Both the position numbers and the translations under genes were made by a program. Under the pieces are notes generated by a model. That model saw only the letters and a list, made by a program, of their open reading frames with translations. It ran no database searches and was not told the origin of the DNA. From Pohlia nutans (lineage: Eukaryota; Streptophyta; Bryopsida; Bryales; Mniaceae), in assembly GCA_022496805.1 (NCBI GenBank), contig CM040087.1:35178253-35242252 (forward strand): a stretch of 64,000 nucleotides of DNA. Direction: 5' to 3'. Below, in pieces: positions 1 to 11,124 of this stretch (position 1 is the first letter of the stretch; every line of letters starts with the position of its first letter).

Positions 1-338
1 TGTACCTTAATACTTCAAAAACAAGGATACACTATATATAGTGACTTAACAATATTTTTGCAAAACAAAAGTACATAATTTATCACCACAAAAATCTAAA
101 ATATTCACTAGGGCTACGCGTTGCTGCGCACAACCGTCGACGAACAATACGTGCTAAATGAATATTATAGAATTTATATTGCGACGAAAATGATTGGCTT
201 TTAACCCTTTAATGCTTTTGTACTATAGCTGCGTTCACTGGATTTCACTTACAGTTGAAACTCAAAAAAGCTTACAGTAAGCCACATCTTATAATACATG
301 TAAGTTATCACCTAAAACCCTAAGTATATAAAGGACAT

Positions 339-398
339 GTGAGGAAAAGATGGTTGGAATTAACTCTATAGAAATAATTCCAACCATCTTTTCCTCAC
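339..398. repeat. Perfect 23-bp inverted repeat (hairpin)
   Basis: Positions 339-361 are the exact reverse complement of 376-398, with a 14-nt spacer. The surroundings are AT-rich and I see no gene here. It could be a small foldback transposon remnant or an intronic hairpin of the minus-strand MurC-like gene if that gene continues leftwards. Confidence 0.75.
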
Positions 399-822
399 TC
401 ATCCATGTTTTTCCATTTTAATGGACATATTTGCCACAGAGCCAAAGCTGTAATTCTGAAAATATGAGGACAATATGCTAAGAATCGGAATCCAATTGGA
501 TTACTGAGGTTTCAGAATTTTCCAACTTGGTGCTCGACTGACGTACCCAGATAACAGAAAAGCAAGCTGAAGCTCGTATTCACATAAAAGGGAGCTGAGG
601 CTCATATCCATATAAAAAGCGAGCCGAAGTAGTATCCACATAATATCACTACATAATGGGAAGAGCAGAGGTCCCACACAATCTCCTCTCAACAAGAACC
701 ACTTCCAACTCTACATGTTTATTCCAACCAACCTTTCCAAGACTGCTACAACTAAATCTCATCACCTCGACTGCCTAAACCGCTCATTGAGTGAGGTAAA
801 TGTCGTTAGATTCCATTCCAAT

Positions 823-1008
823 TCAAGGCGTGACCTTGTCCTCATTAGGTTTCTCATCTTTATTTGCCTCACCGGCTGCCACCTCCTCTTCAGGTTCATC
901 GTCTGCCATTGTAAGTTTACTGATTTCATCTCTGATGAGTCCTTTTACATGCCCCTTCCGCTCAGTGAGACTCACTCCAAAAATTGTCTCTGCCATGACA
1001 CAGACCAC
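823..1008 (-). CDS. Possible terminal coding exon with an acidic tail, unrecognised
   Basis: A minus-strand frame reads through about 61 codons to a TGA. The first half is mixed (GVSLTERKGHVKGLIRDEIS), and it ends in an acidic and lysine-rich tail (ADDEPEEEVAAGEANKDEK). The composition looks protein-like and unlike the flanking AT-rich DNA. A CAG lies just upstream and could be a splice acceptor, so this may be the last exon of a gene whose other exons I cannot place. It lies downstream of the MurC-like exons on the same strand, but it does not resemble the MurC C-terminus. No function is assigned. Confidence 0.3.
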   Translation of the reverse strand: MVCVMAETIFGVSLTERKGHVKGLIRDEISKLTMADDEPEEEVAAGEANKDEKPNEDKVTP

Positions 1009-1300
1009 AAATCAATCCTCCCATCCAAGTAGAAAAGAGAAATCACCAGTATTTGTATTGAAGTGATGAAAGCCAGGCATTCGCAATATATTTAAAGTAA
1101 ATAAAAACTTGCTGAAATGACGAGAAAACTTAAATTCACTTCTTACCAAGTTGCGACACAACATCTGTGAACATAACCAGAATGACCAACAAAAAACAGA
1201 TGTCTACTCCAGTGATTTATCACTTGCCCCTAGAATACCTATACAGAATACTTCATAATGTTTCCATACAAAAAGACAGAATAAAAAATAACCCACATAC

Positions 1301-4300
1301 ACTGTCACATTGAAGACATGCACCACGCTCAGCATCGCCGTCGTTGTGCTCTTACCTGCACCAACCAAATTCAATATTTCAAAAAACAACACGTAGTCCT
1401 TGTTAGCTTCACTACTTGAGAGTAGCATACAAGCAAAAAAATTCAGGTTTGCAAATTGACGAAAAATAGGAAGATGCAAGATTACCATGAGTACCAGCAA
1501 CGGCAATAAGCTCGTAACCTTCTGTTTGTTTCCCTAGCCAAGTATCCCTCTTGTAACTGCGATACAAAACAACAGCCAACTTAAGACTCTGAAGTTGGAG
1601 AGGATTCAATGACCAACAGGATTCAAAAAACATAATTCAGATGAGACAATTTTTATACCACCAGAATCAGTGAAGAACACTGCATGTATTGGTAAAAAAA
1701 TAAACCAAAAGAGGCCCCTCAAAATCAAAGGACCAAATAATCTTTGTTTTTGTTTTTTTGTAGTTTTTGGAAAGTCATATGGAGACTTTCTTTTGTCCAA
1801 TTTTTGTTTTCTACAATGCTCTTCACTAAGTCTGGTGATACGAAATTTGATCATATTTGACTTATATTTTTGACAATACAATTGATCAAATTTATGAGCG
1901 TTTTAACCGTCGCCGGTCAAAAGCCCATATGTCCGGCCGGAAGTGGGTGAATTATAGACGCAAGCAATGGACTCCTATTAACCTAGGCGTTTGTGTGAGA
2001 AATTCCTAACTAAAGCGGTGAAAAAATAGTGGGAATTGGTCTAAAACCCTAATATGTACCCTAATATGTACCCTAATTTACACACCAAAATTCTCAATTG
2101 GCCCAGTGAAATTTGGGCAGCGCTTCCGCGCTATACCCCTCACCGAACCAATTTAATACAAAACTCATTAACCCATTTAAGAATGCATAAATTGGCAAAG
2201 GAGGGTGAGGGATGCGTTCCCTCTGTTATAGAACGCTGTCCTTCCGTAATATCACCTTGTGAAGACAGGGGTGATTGGCAATGGCGACTGTGGCGCTCCT
2301 CGATTGAGCTTCCCCGGCTATGCCGCCTTCGTGATCGTCGCTCCTTGTTGTGTCGCCCTTCGCCGTCGCCTGTTCTCTGACTTCGTCGACGGTCGCCCTG
2401 ATCTTGGTCTTCGTCATTTTCGTGCTCTTGCTGTCGCCTTGAATTCTGTCGCCTTCGCGTTGCTGCAGCGCTCCTCGAACTGTCGCCGTGTCTGGGTCTT
2501 CTCTCCGTGAATCTCGCCGCCCGCTGCCCCGTCGACGCTCGCCTTGACACGCCGATTCTTCCGCAGGTCCTCCTCTTCGTGATTGTCGTCTTTTAATTTG
2601 TCGTCGCCCTGGTCTTCGCGTCCACCGTCGTCGTGCTCGTCGTTGGCTGCTGGAGCTTGGCCGCCGCGTTTTCCGCCGTGATCGTCACCGTCTCGTTGTC
2701 CGTCGTCGAAGCAGCCCGTCGCTGCAAGCTCTGCCCCGTCAATCCTCGCCGTAAATTCCGGCGCTCGACCCCTGAAGCCATCGTCTTCTCGTGGCCCTGT
2801 TCCCTCACGGTTCTTCTGTCCAGCAACTCGGGAAACACCCAACAATTCTTCTCTAATCCACCCAAATCTCAATCTTCACTTCTCAATCCAAATTCCGATT
2901 CTCTCGAAAAATCTGAATTCATCAAAACTCACAAAGCTAATCACTCAATTATGCCTCAATAATCTCTACACTAATTTTCTTTTGTATTTTTCTCAATAAG
3001 AACTTCTTCCAAAAACCAGATCTCAAACAACTCCAAGCTCCACTTCCTTCTCTCCCTTGATCCAAAACACCCAAACACAAAGATATCCCTATTCCAAGCT
3101 TTATTTTCCCTAATCAAAACCACAATGTATTTTTCTATATTTTTTTCCTACCAAAAACTCCTCTCTAGGATTTAGATCTCAAAACGGAGCTCTCACTCAA
3201 ACTCTAACGGCGCAAACACAATGAATTGGCGGCCGCAGAAGCGGCACGATGGGATTTTGAATCCCACCAAAACTACATCCATCCACCTAGAAATATTCAT
3301 CCAACTCCATCTAAACCCCCACATAACTGGGAGTCCCACACTACACTAATCCACTAACATAAACTAAACTCACTCTAATAGGCTAAAGAATGAACTCAAC
3401 AATAAGTTAATAAAATAAGACTAAAACAATAGGAAATTAAAAGCCTAAAATAACAATCACAAAGAATAACTCAAGCAACTAATAAAATAGACTAATCAAT
3501 TAGCCTAAACTAATGAACTAAAATGACAAGCAATAAAAATAGACTAAAATCATCAAGTAAAATAAAAGGGCAAACGGCCTAATTGCACATAATCAATCAA
3601 TCAAATCATTAGAAGCAAATAAACACACAAAATTATCTAGATAAAAAGGAATCTAAAATTGCCACTCAAAATCGAACACTAAATGCAACCAAATCCGGGA
3701 ATTTGTTTAACCGGCTAAAATGTCCTGGTTAGACAAATATAAATTGCTAAACAAATCAAAACTATAGGATTAAGAGTTTATCACTAACGTGAACCGTTTC
3801 GACGGTTCACAAAATTGGTGCAGGAATGGCAGGAAGGAGGGCTTACATAGGCACATTCGGACCCGCTCACTCGCCAATCATAACAAGCCGCAGATCGCAA
3901 ACCCTACCTCGATGATGGAATAAATCTCAGTGGAAATCCATACTTAACCTTTTTTTGCAAAAAGAAAAAGAAAATCTATCAATCAAAACGGTGAGGAGAA
4001 TACTCCATATCAATGAATTCACAGGATTGGCAAAGCGAGAAACCATTGCTTCGAACAGAATTCGTTTTGAAGTTGTTGAAATTTTTCAAAGCAGAAGCCA
4101 CAATAAAAAAAAAACTAAAAAAAAATTAAAAATTCTACTTAACCTTTAGAAAAAAACTCTTTCAGAATCGCAGATCAAAACGGTGACGAGAACACTACAA
4201 GTTGATGAATTCACAGGATTGGCAACGATTGCTTGAAACAAATTTCTTTTGAAGTGGTTGAAAAAATTCAAAGCAGAATCCACCAAAAAAAAATCTACTT

Positions 4301-4855
4301 AACCTTTCGAAAAAAATTCTATCAGACTCGCAGATCAAAACGGTGACGAGAACACTCCAAGTTGATGAACTCACGGGATCGGCAATGCGCGGGACGATTG
4401 CTTTTAACATAATTCGTTTTGGAAAAATTCAAAGCACCAAAAAAAAGAGAAAATCAATCGAAATGGAAGTAAGTTACTTCTTGTAGTGCAAGGAGCGCAA
4501 ATGCCGAAAGCCCTGTCCCTCCAATTCCAACGAAATGCACGGATTTCGCGCCGCCTCCGTCGAATCCAGACTCCACGCGCCATCGCCGGAAATTGCAGGA
4601 ATGGCCCGAAACCCTAGATTCATCGCTCGGAGATTCAGGAACCGGAGCATCCTCAACGTCACCTCGTCTGCGCCCTCTCCCTGCGGAGAAACTGAGCCTC
4701 TGGAAACACGCACCGCCCGATCCTAGAGATCTACTCAGAATGGCGATGGCACGCCGAGGAGCGACTCGCGCGGAGATGGGGGGCCGAAGACGACGACGGT
4801 CACAACGACGAGGACGGTCATAACGACGACGACAACGCTGACGATTTTCTTTCAT
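1301..4855 (-). CDS. murC: MurC-like UDP-N-acetylmuramate--L-alanine ligase, fragmentary gene
   Basis: MurC adds L-alanine to UDP-MurNAc with ATP; in non-flowering plants it belongs to the plastid peptidoglycan route. Exon 1 is 4855-4478 (126 codons). It has an Arg/Ser-rich N-terminus that could be a plastid transit peptide, then the Rossmann motif HFVGIGGTGLSAFALLAL, and ends at a GT donor. A second exon at 1556-1486 reads YKRDTWLGKQTEGYELIAVA and then GTHG. A third at 1355-1301 continues KSTTTAMLSVV. The split codon joins them as GTHGKSTTTAML, the Mur ligase ATP-binding loop. The roughly 60-residue segment that should link exons 1 and 2 was not found, nor was the ligase core downstream. The gene is therefore either a decayed copy or one with long introns that runs out of the window. 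I am sure of the family and unsure whether it is intact. Confidence 0.68.
1640..3940. other. Large MurC intron or intergenic block, CpG-rich in part
   Basis: No exon was recognised. Positions 1733-1895 are a diverged copy of the same repeat that lies at 28249-28400. Positions 2200-2860 are much richer in CG, with many CGTCG/CGCCG steps, and open in several frames without any family motif. Positions 3300-3790 are A-rich low-complexity sequence. The block could hold a degenerate retroelement. Confidence 0.5.
3948..4440. repeat. Three diverged tandem repeats in MurC intron 1
   Basis: Three successive units of about 140-190 bp (roughly 3948-4137, 4138-4301, 4302-4440) share a layout: an A-rich start, the words ATCAAAACGGTGA and GATGAATTCAC, then GATTGCTT and TTCAAAGCA. 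Length differences are mostly in the A-runs. The array sits directly against the exon 1 donor of the MurC-like gene. I see no coding potential. Confidence 0.75.
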
Positions 4856-6055
4856 ATTTTTCTGGGGTAAAACCCTCTCCGACTTCCTCGTCGACGGAAT
4901 TAAAAAAGATTTTTTATTTTTTTAATGTCATTAATTACTAGTTTGTAACTAAATGTTTTACCCTACCATACTTTGGAATCATCCTTAAACTATTCTTCTA
5001 GTCAATTTTGCTTGTAACTTTGATATGTAGACCCTAAAATTGAAATAACTCTTTCAATAATTAAAATTTATGAAATTTGTAATAATTTATAATAATAATA
5101 ACTTGAAGGATTGTGTGAATGCTTGAAAAAATAAATTTAAACTTTAAGTTATGGTTAATCAAAGATGAACTTTAAACTTTACAAATCTTGCACTTCAACA
5201 CTAAAGAATTAAACAAGTTAAAAACCAAATACCATATCTTTATTTTAGCAACTAATCGTTTGCACAAAATCAAACTTTGTATAATTATAAATCGTCAATG
5301 TATAATTTAATATCATTTTTTTACATTGAACACTTTTTAAATTTTACAAGAATCATTTCAATTTGATAATTTTTGACGCAGTCAAAGGAATTATTTTTAT
5401 TTATATATCCCATTTCTTTACAAATCTCCATTCAAAACGCATATGTAGAAGTTGAAAAAGAAAGTGAGCAACGGTATTAAACTTGACGATATGGTAAGCC
5501 TCCTAGAAGTGGATGATGTGGACATGTCTTCAAGTGGTGATGAGGGCAACAAGTTTTCCAACATGGCAAAGGCTTTATTCGACGAAAAAATCTCTGATAT
5601 ACGCTTTTGATTTTCTTCAAAATAAACCGCATGCTTGGTACAGGTAAAATACCACACAATAAAAAAGTATTGTATTGGAACAAAGGTTGGTTTTCAAAAC
5701 TAAGTTTTTTTAAAACCAAATAACAATTGCATGCATTACTACTAGGGTCTTTGTTGTAATTTGAAGCAACAATAGCTTGTTCTATCAAGATGGGCATAGA
5801 AACATATGAATCCATCGTGCTTTTGTTTATAAAAATACAAACTAGAAGTGTACAAGTATAAGAATCATAGAACTCAACTAAATAAATTAAAAATAAAAAA
5901 TAAATAAACAAGACAATATTTTTTTACTTTTAAAAATAAAAGTAAAACCTTCACTTTTGTTCTATTTAAGTCCCTTACATGTAGATAAACTACACTTATA
6001 TTAATTAGAAGTTTTCATAGAAAACGACCATGTCTTATTTATATTAATTTCACTT
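4856..6055. other. AT-rich intergenic region; one short ORF
   Basis: This is upstream of the MurC-like start. No promoter motif is clear. A plus-strand frame at 5492-5611 encodes 39 residues (MVSLLEVDDVDMSSSGDEGN and onward), with an upstream in-frame stretch back to a stop near 5445. It could be a fragment of an old coding sequence but matches no family I know. Confidence 0.35.
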
Positions 6056-6059
6056 TTAA

Positions 6060-6597
6060 CCCCTAAACGTCCACGCATCCAATTACTGGATGTTTGTTGG
6101 TCAAATCCAATTTTGATCTTGAAGATGACTTTTGTTGCTAATAAACCCAACTAAGAAAATGAAGTTTATTAAATCTAGTTTGTATTCCACTTTTCAAATC
6201 TTAAAAATCCAATTATTGAGTATTTTATTGCTTGTGCAAGCTTTGTAGCTCAAGGTTTGAAATTACACTACATAGAATGTTCACCTTTTGAATTTCAAAT
6301 TTTAAATAAAAAATTTCTATGGAAAACATATCATATGATTCTCCATTATAATTTGTACCTGCTCCAAAACAATATTAATTTTTAAAAACTTTTTTGTAAT
6401 AAAAATTATTTTTTGAAGTATTTGACTTAAAAATTTGTTAAAAAGGCCATATTTAATCAAAACAATCTGAAAATTTCAAGACTGATAGGAAACATTCAAT
6501 TCCATCCACGAAAAATATTACAAAATATATTTTGATAAATCTTGAAGGTTAAATTGTGTAGTTTGACTTTCCTACAAAGGAGTGGTACATTTAAGGG
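6060..6597. mobile_element. TTAA-flanked MITE, CCCCTAAACGTCC family
   Basis: TTAA stands at 6056-6059 and again at 6598-6601. The ends are CCCCTAAACGTCC and ACATTTAAGGG, which match as inverted repeats over about 8-10 bp. The 538-bp interior has no ORF of note. The same ends occur at 25813 and, diverged, at 18849. Confidence 0.75.
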
Positions 6598-6601
6598 TTA
6601 A

Positions 6602-7813
6602 ATAATAGAAGCAATCAATTACTTTTTTCTTAGGAGCTTTCTTAGAAGCTTTCTAATTTGAAAGCCTCTTGGGAAATAATATAGTGACCACTAATGGAAT
6701 GATTTACTTGTGATTTCATAGTTATAATTAAAGTAGATAGTCAATAATGAAAAGAAACTAATGTGTTGAATTCATTTCTAAAATCATATTTGAAAAGTAC
6801 TTATTCTACAAAAACATATGTTTTTGCTCTTTCTTAAATATTTAAATTGCCAAACTATCTCAACACATACTTTAATTTGATCAATCATAATTAGTAATAT
6901 ATTTTCATTAAACACAATTCCAACCAATACGTTTAACTTTGAAACATGCAATTTTATCAATACTTTTCTTTTCTTTTTTTGTATATTTTTGCAATGGAAT
7001 TTTTTTTTAGAATCTTCACTTTTAGAAATGTGTGTAATTTTGTCACATGCTTTCAGTTGAACATAATTCATTGAATTTGAATTTTATAAAATTTTCTTAA
7101 AACGCCAAAAAATAAATTTAAGATGATGATAAGTCCATTTTATATTAAATATGTATATAATACTTTTATAATAGATAATATTGTGTACAAGATTCTAATA
7201 TTGGAAATTTCATTTATTTGGTTTCTTATAATACAAATATATATAACACTTGTCTAAAATCTATTAAATTAGAAAGTGTGATAATATAATATATCAAAAA
7301 CACAATTGTGCATATTTATAATTTAACTTAGACTATATTTAAACTCATCACAACAAATTTCATCTATAGATTGTCAATGTCTTGTTCGTACTTTAGTTAC
7401 AAAATAGTTTTGAATTTTAAGCTTCAAATTTTATACAAAAAAATTGGTGATAGCAATCATAGATCTAACTGTATGGATAAAATTTAAAATGCACAATGTG
7501 CAACTTTTATTCATACATCAAGTTCAAATATCCCTCCTAGTTACATTTTATACTGCAACTTTGCAATCTTGGAGAGGGATGAGGCCTATACGAGTTAAAT
7601 TGAATCATGTTCTAAAGAATGAAACTTTTTAATACTTTCAACCATAATTAATTTTGAAAATGACCCGTTACACCATTAAAAATGTAAGTTCTGCACAGAT
7701 TCCACACTTTAGAACATAGCAACGAGTCCTTAGAACCACCCCAACCAAGTTGTAAAATGAAGGCCTCAACTTTTACACTAATCCACCAACAACACTTCAA
7801 ATGTCTCATATAT
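6602..7813. other. AT-rich DNA with a remnant of the long-TIR TTAA element
   Basis: No gene was seen. Positions about 7360-7600 are homologous to the right arm of the element at 38663-39796 (shared words GATTGTCAAT, GGTGATAGCAATCATAGATC and TTGGAGAGGG) and end at a TTAA near 7598. The copy is truncated on its left. Confidence 0.5.
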
Positions 7814-7929
7814 GGATAGTCATACCAAGGCTACTACACCAGATCCCATCAGAACTCTGAAGTTAAGCGCCTCTGGGCCGGATTAGTATTGGGATGGGTG
7901 ACCTCCCGGGAAGTCCCGGTGCTCCATCC
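7814..7929 (+). rRNA. 5S rRNA gene or 5S-derived copy
   Basis: The 116-nt segment is recognisable throughout as eukaryotic 5S rRNA: the CATACC start region, GATCCCATCAGAACTCTGAA, the internal promoter box A (AAGTTAAGCGCC), and box C (GGATGGGTGACCTCCCGGGA). Ends GGAT and ATCC pair to close helix I. A T-run at 7931-7937 fits RNA polymerase III termination. It differs from the usual plant 5S at several positions (for example CTCTGGGCC for GCTTGGGC), and only one copy is present, so it may be a dispersed pseudogene or a 5S-derived retroelement head and not an array member. Confidence 0.82.
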
Positions 7930-7982
7930 ATTTTTTTAAAAAGGGACTGGAGTTTCTATCTATCTTTCTATCTATCTATGGA

Positions 7983-8206
7983 TAAGGTAGGAGTACCCAA
8001 TTCCAACATAGTACCCAATGCCGATAATTTCTACACATGGCTTTCATTTTAGAACGCACATCTAGGTAGATCATAGATGGCTTATCGTTTTGGTCAACAA
8101 ACAATAAAGGCTCTATGACATATTTAGATTTGCATTCTAAAATGAAAGCCACGTGTAGAAATTATCAGCATTAGGTACACTATTGGAATTGGGTGCTTCT
8201 ACCTTA
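7983..8206. mobile_element. Foldback MITE, TAAGGTAG ends
   Basis: The left arm begins TAAGGTAGGAGTACCCAATT, and the right end is its near-perfect reverse complement over about 80 bp. The total is 224 bp with no ORF. It starts about 50 bp after the 5S-like gene. No clear target duplication is visible. Confidence 0.78.
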
Positions 8207-8665
8207 GTCAACCACTCACAATCCTCCGCATGTGCAATGTAAAATTTAAAATTGATTGCACATCTATACATTAAATTAGGTTGGTTGTTTGTTTTGTTAT
8301 GTTGAGTCTCCTCGATTTCGTTCTAGGTACCGTCGAAAAGCTCTCGATGAGGAGGGGTACACAGAGTTAATTTTACCGCGTTTGGACATACAATGTGAAA
8401 GTTTATGGTGCCGAAATCAAGACCACACTAGAATTATTTGAAACATAGTTTCACCTAAAGCTAGTTTCTCAAATATGGTTTGAAGAGGCACTCTATAAAT
8501 AACATGTACAATGCTAACTTCAGAGATTCCCTATTTGTTTCATATGACTAATTGTGCCACTTTGTGATTACTTTTGTATCAATTTATTAATCTTACGTTT
8601 AAAATTTGAATATGTACACTTCTAATATAGTGGCACAAATAGAATGACTCCAAATGTAGTAGAAG

Positions 8666-8985
8666 TACGGTTGATTGTCCTAAAACCACCAACTTAAGCA
8701 ATCTGACCTATTTTTGGCAGTGCTAAATTCGAACAAAAAATATGACCACATTCAAAATAGGTTTTGATGAGGATTCCAAAAAATTGCAACATCTAATTCG
8801 CATTTGTCAATTTTATATAAAATTCCAAAGTGGAACGTGACCTGTGACCCATACATCACATACAATTTCCTAAATTGACACTTTGTTGTTCTAAGATTCT
8901 GCTCATGAGCAAACCCAAAACTGTACTGCCATCCACCAAAAACGAACCATTTTAGGGGTGTGGTGGTTTTAGGTAGCATACCTTA
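8666..8985. mobile_element. MITE of the GGTTGATTGTCCTAAAACC family, copy 1
   Basis: The left end GGTTGATTGTCCTAAAACCA and right end GGTGGTTTTAGGTAGCATACC are inverted. The left 200 bp is clearly homologous to 41807-42010 (shared ACTTAAG, ATTTTTGGCAGTGCTAAATT, GATGAGGATT). Part of its right end (8918-8983) is repeated at 9175-9307. Confidence 0.7.
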
Positions 8986-8999
8986 CGCTGACGAGCTGA

Positions 9000-10030
9000 A
9001 GTACACCCATCACCTTCTGAATTAAGGTAAGACACAAGTAGAATATTATTATTATTATTATCCTGAATTAAGTTACAGCACTACACTTGTTTATTATTGA
9101 GACTTTAAGCAAGTGTGACTTATTAAGCAAGTGTGAGCCATACATGCGCCCATACAGGCGCCCACCATCACCCAAAACCGTGCTGCCATCCACCAAAAAT
9201 TGACAGCAGTCCCACAAATTACGGAATTCAGCCCCAGCAGTGGTGGTTATGGGTCCAGTCAAACGAACCATTTTGGGGGGTGTGGTGGTTTTTAGGGCAG
9301 CATACCTTAATCTAGTTTCCCTTGGTCATGACCCATGTAGCGAGGCTTGTGCCCATACTCTTACAAGGTCCAGATGAGGGTAGTTTGTCTGTCTATGCCT
9401 AAAAGGGGTGTATACAATCCAAGATTTAGTCCTATGTAAGATTCAATTCGCCAAAAACAATCTCATGCATGAGAGTTTCATGACAAAGACCAATTCCATG
9501 AAAAAGGTCTTTTAACAATACAATACTGGGATTAGGAATATTCTCTATATTCGTATCATGAATTAGCCTCCTTGAGATCAGTCAGATATGAAAAGAACCT
9601 CCAGAAGTCACCTGAGAGCTGGATTAGCGGTAACTACATCCCCAAATAATTCTCAGATTGCAAGATAGACAGGTATCCATTTCCATTACAGGATAACTGA
9701 ACTACAACTTCAAGCAGCTACCAAAGCACAAGAAAGTCATGCAGTCTAAACACCTTTTCACAGTTGCATCATTGCGCTGCTTCAGAAAAGCTTGATGAGA
9801 ATCAGTCCACGTGAGAGATTGAGCAGGATGCAGGTCTGAATTACTAAAATAAAATTAATAATTATAGAGGGAAAGGGGAAAAAATAGCCATTGTCACGAA
9901 TGAATAACGATTCCTTGCATAATGGTTCCCATGATCGCAGCCACAAGGAGTGATGGCAACAAGTGTGTACAAAACTACACATCCTAGTCTCTAATGTGTT
10001 GCTGGTCACACTGGCTCACACCAGGTCAGC
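9000..10030. other. Intergenic, partial MITE duplications
   Basis: Positions 9175-9307 repeat the right end of the preceding MITE. A short (ATT)n run is at 9047-9061. Positions 9310-10030 lie downstream of the P2 gene and probably include its 3' UTR. No other feature was recognised. Confidence 0.4.
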
Positions 10031-11124
10031 CTAATCGAACAAGCCGAAGCCCATGTCCTGCACACGTAAGAGATCCAAAGTTAATATTACAACGGTGTTA
10101 TTGCATCAGAATGGTTCGAATGGCTCCAAAGGCTCCAAATAAATGAAATAAAACACTCTTAAGAAAATAAAATGGATTTCAATTATATATAAAGCTAACG
10201 AAGAATGCAGTGAGAAAATTAACTCTAAGCGTCTAAAGCGCCCAATATGGCCATCTGCATTTTCTCATTTTACCTCGGTTTTCTGATTGCAATACATCAT
10301 TTAACAGCTGTTGTTCTATAATACAGGATCAATGCCGATCATATCCAACTGAAGTAATTTTCACACAAACAGCAGGGGTCCAATTTTCCTAGACTACAGA
10401 AAATACACACCACGAAATACACAGTGAGGGGTTAACCCTACTGCCATCCACCTCACCAAAAAGAAATGTTGTGAGAAACTTACGTCATCAGACTCTTCCT
10501 TTGGTTCTTCCTCTTTCTTCTCTTCCTTCTTCTCTTCAACAGCAGCTGGTGCCGCAGCACCGGCGCCGGAGGAAACGACGACACCGCCACCGCCACCTGA
10601 GGGCACGGACGCAAACTTCTCCTTCCCGGCCGCAATCACCTCCAAAATGTCCTTTCCTTCCAACTCACTCAACAGGAGCTTTATCCTGTCGGCATCGGCT
10701 TCAGCTCCAACTGCACATGCCAAAATTCTCCTTTCAGAACTACTCCCTCTGTCCCACTTAAATAACCCGTGGTTCTTTTGCAATATGTCCTATATTATAT
10801 TATTCAAACGTGAACCCTGTCTACTCCGATGAGAGTGACACAAAAAACTAAAAATAAACCATTTTTTGAGTAGTATTGCAACAATCCACATCCAAAAAAG
10901 CCAACCCTAAAGGATGGCGTAATCCGGTGTGATCGCTAATTCAGACTAAATATTCGCTAATTAGGGACAGATGTAACCCTAATGAGCTAGGGTTTAGGGT
11001 GGTGCGAGAGAACAGAGTTAGGGTTTGCGCATTTACCTGAGGCGAGAATGGACTCAATGTCCTTGGCGGACGGGGAGGCATTTCCTCCCAAGAGAGCCAA
11101 CAAGTAGGCGGCGACCACCTTCAT
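10031..11124 (-). CDS. RPP2: Cytosolic 60S acidic ribosomal protein P2
   Basis: P2 forms the flexible lateral stalk of the 60S subunit with P1 and P0 and recruits translation GTPases. Three exons are joined by GT/AG in frame: 11124-11037, 10710-10484 and 10057-10031, giving 113 residues, the usual length. The N-terminus MKVVAAYLLALLGGNASPSA and the helix around LLSELEGKDILEVIAAGKEK are typical of P2. An Ala/Gly hinge follows, then a Lys/Glu-rich segment. The last exon has only nine codons and carries the invariant tail DMGFGLFD, preceded by EESDD in exon 2. Intron 1 holds a truncated Stowaway-like MITE and telo-box motifs; intron 2 holds a whole TTAA-flanked element. The gene looks intact and should be expressed constitutively. 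Confidence 0.95.
10223..10431. mobile_element. TTAA-flanked MITE inside P2 intron 2
   Basis: TTAA at 10219-10222 and 10432-10435. It is the reverse-orientation relative of 28033-28242 in the RNC1 gene: both share AGCGTCTAAA near one end, ACCTCGGTTTTCTGATTGC inside, and GTCCAATTTTC plus a GAAAATACACA segment towards the other. Length 209 bp. Confidence 0.8.
10743..10905. mobile_element. Truncated Stowaway-like MITE in P2 intron 1
   Basis: It begins after TA with CTCCCTCTGTCCCACTTAAA. Later it shares AACCATTTTTTGAGTAGTA with the complete copy at 48927-49190. The expected GGGAG right end is missing. Confidence 0.6.
10987..11030 (-). promoter_or_regulatory. Telo-box motifs at the 5' end of P2
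   Basis: TAGGGTTTAGGG (near 10988) and TTAGGGTTTG (near 11018) are telo-box-type words within 50 bp of the exon 1 donor. In plants such motifs are common in the 5' region and first intron of translation-related genes. A role here is inferred. Confidence 0.4.

Noticed and set aside
1204..1506. Walker-A-like VGAGKSTTTAML read as an ABC transporter
   Set aside because: The VGAG part is intron; splicing gives GTHGKSTTTAML, a Mur ligase loop.
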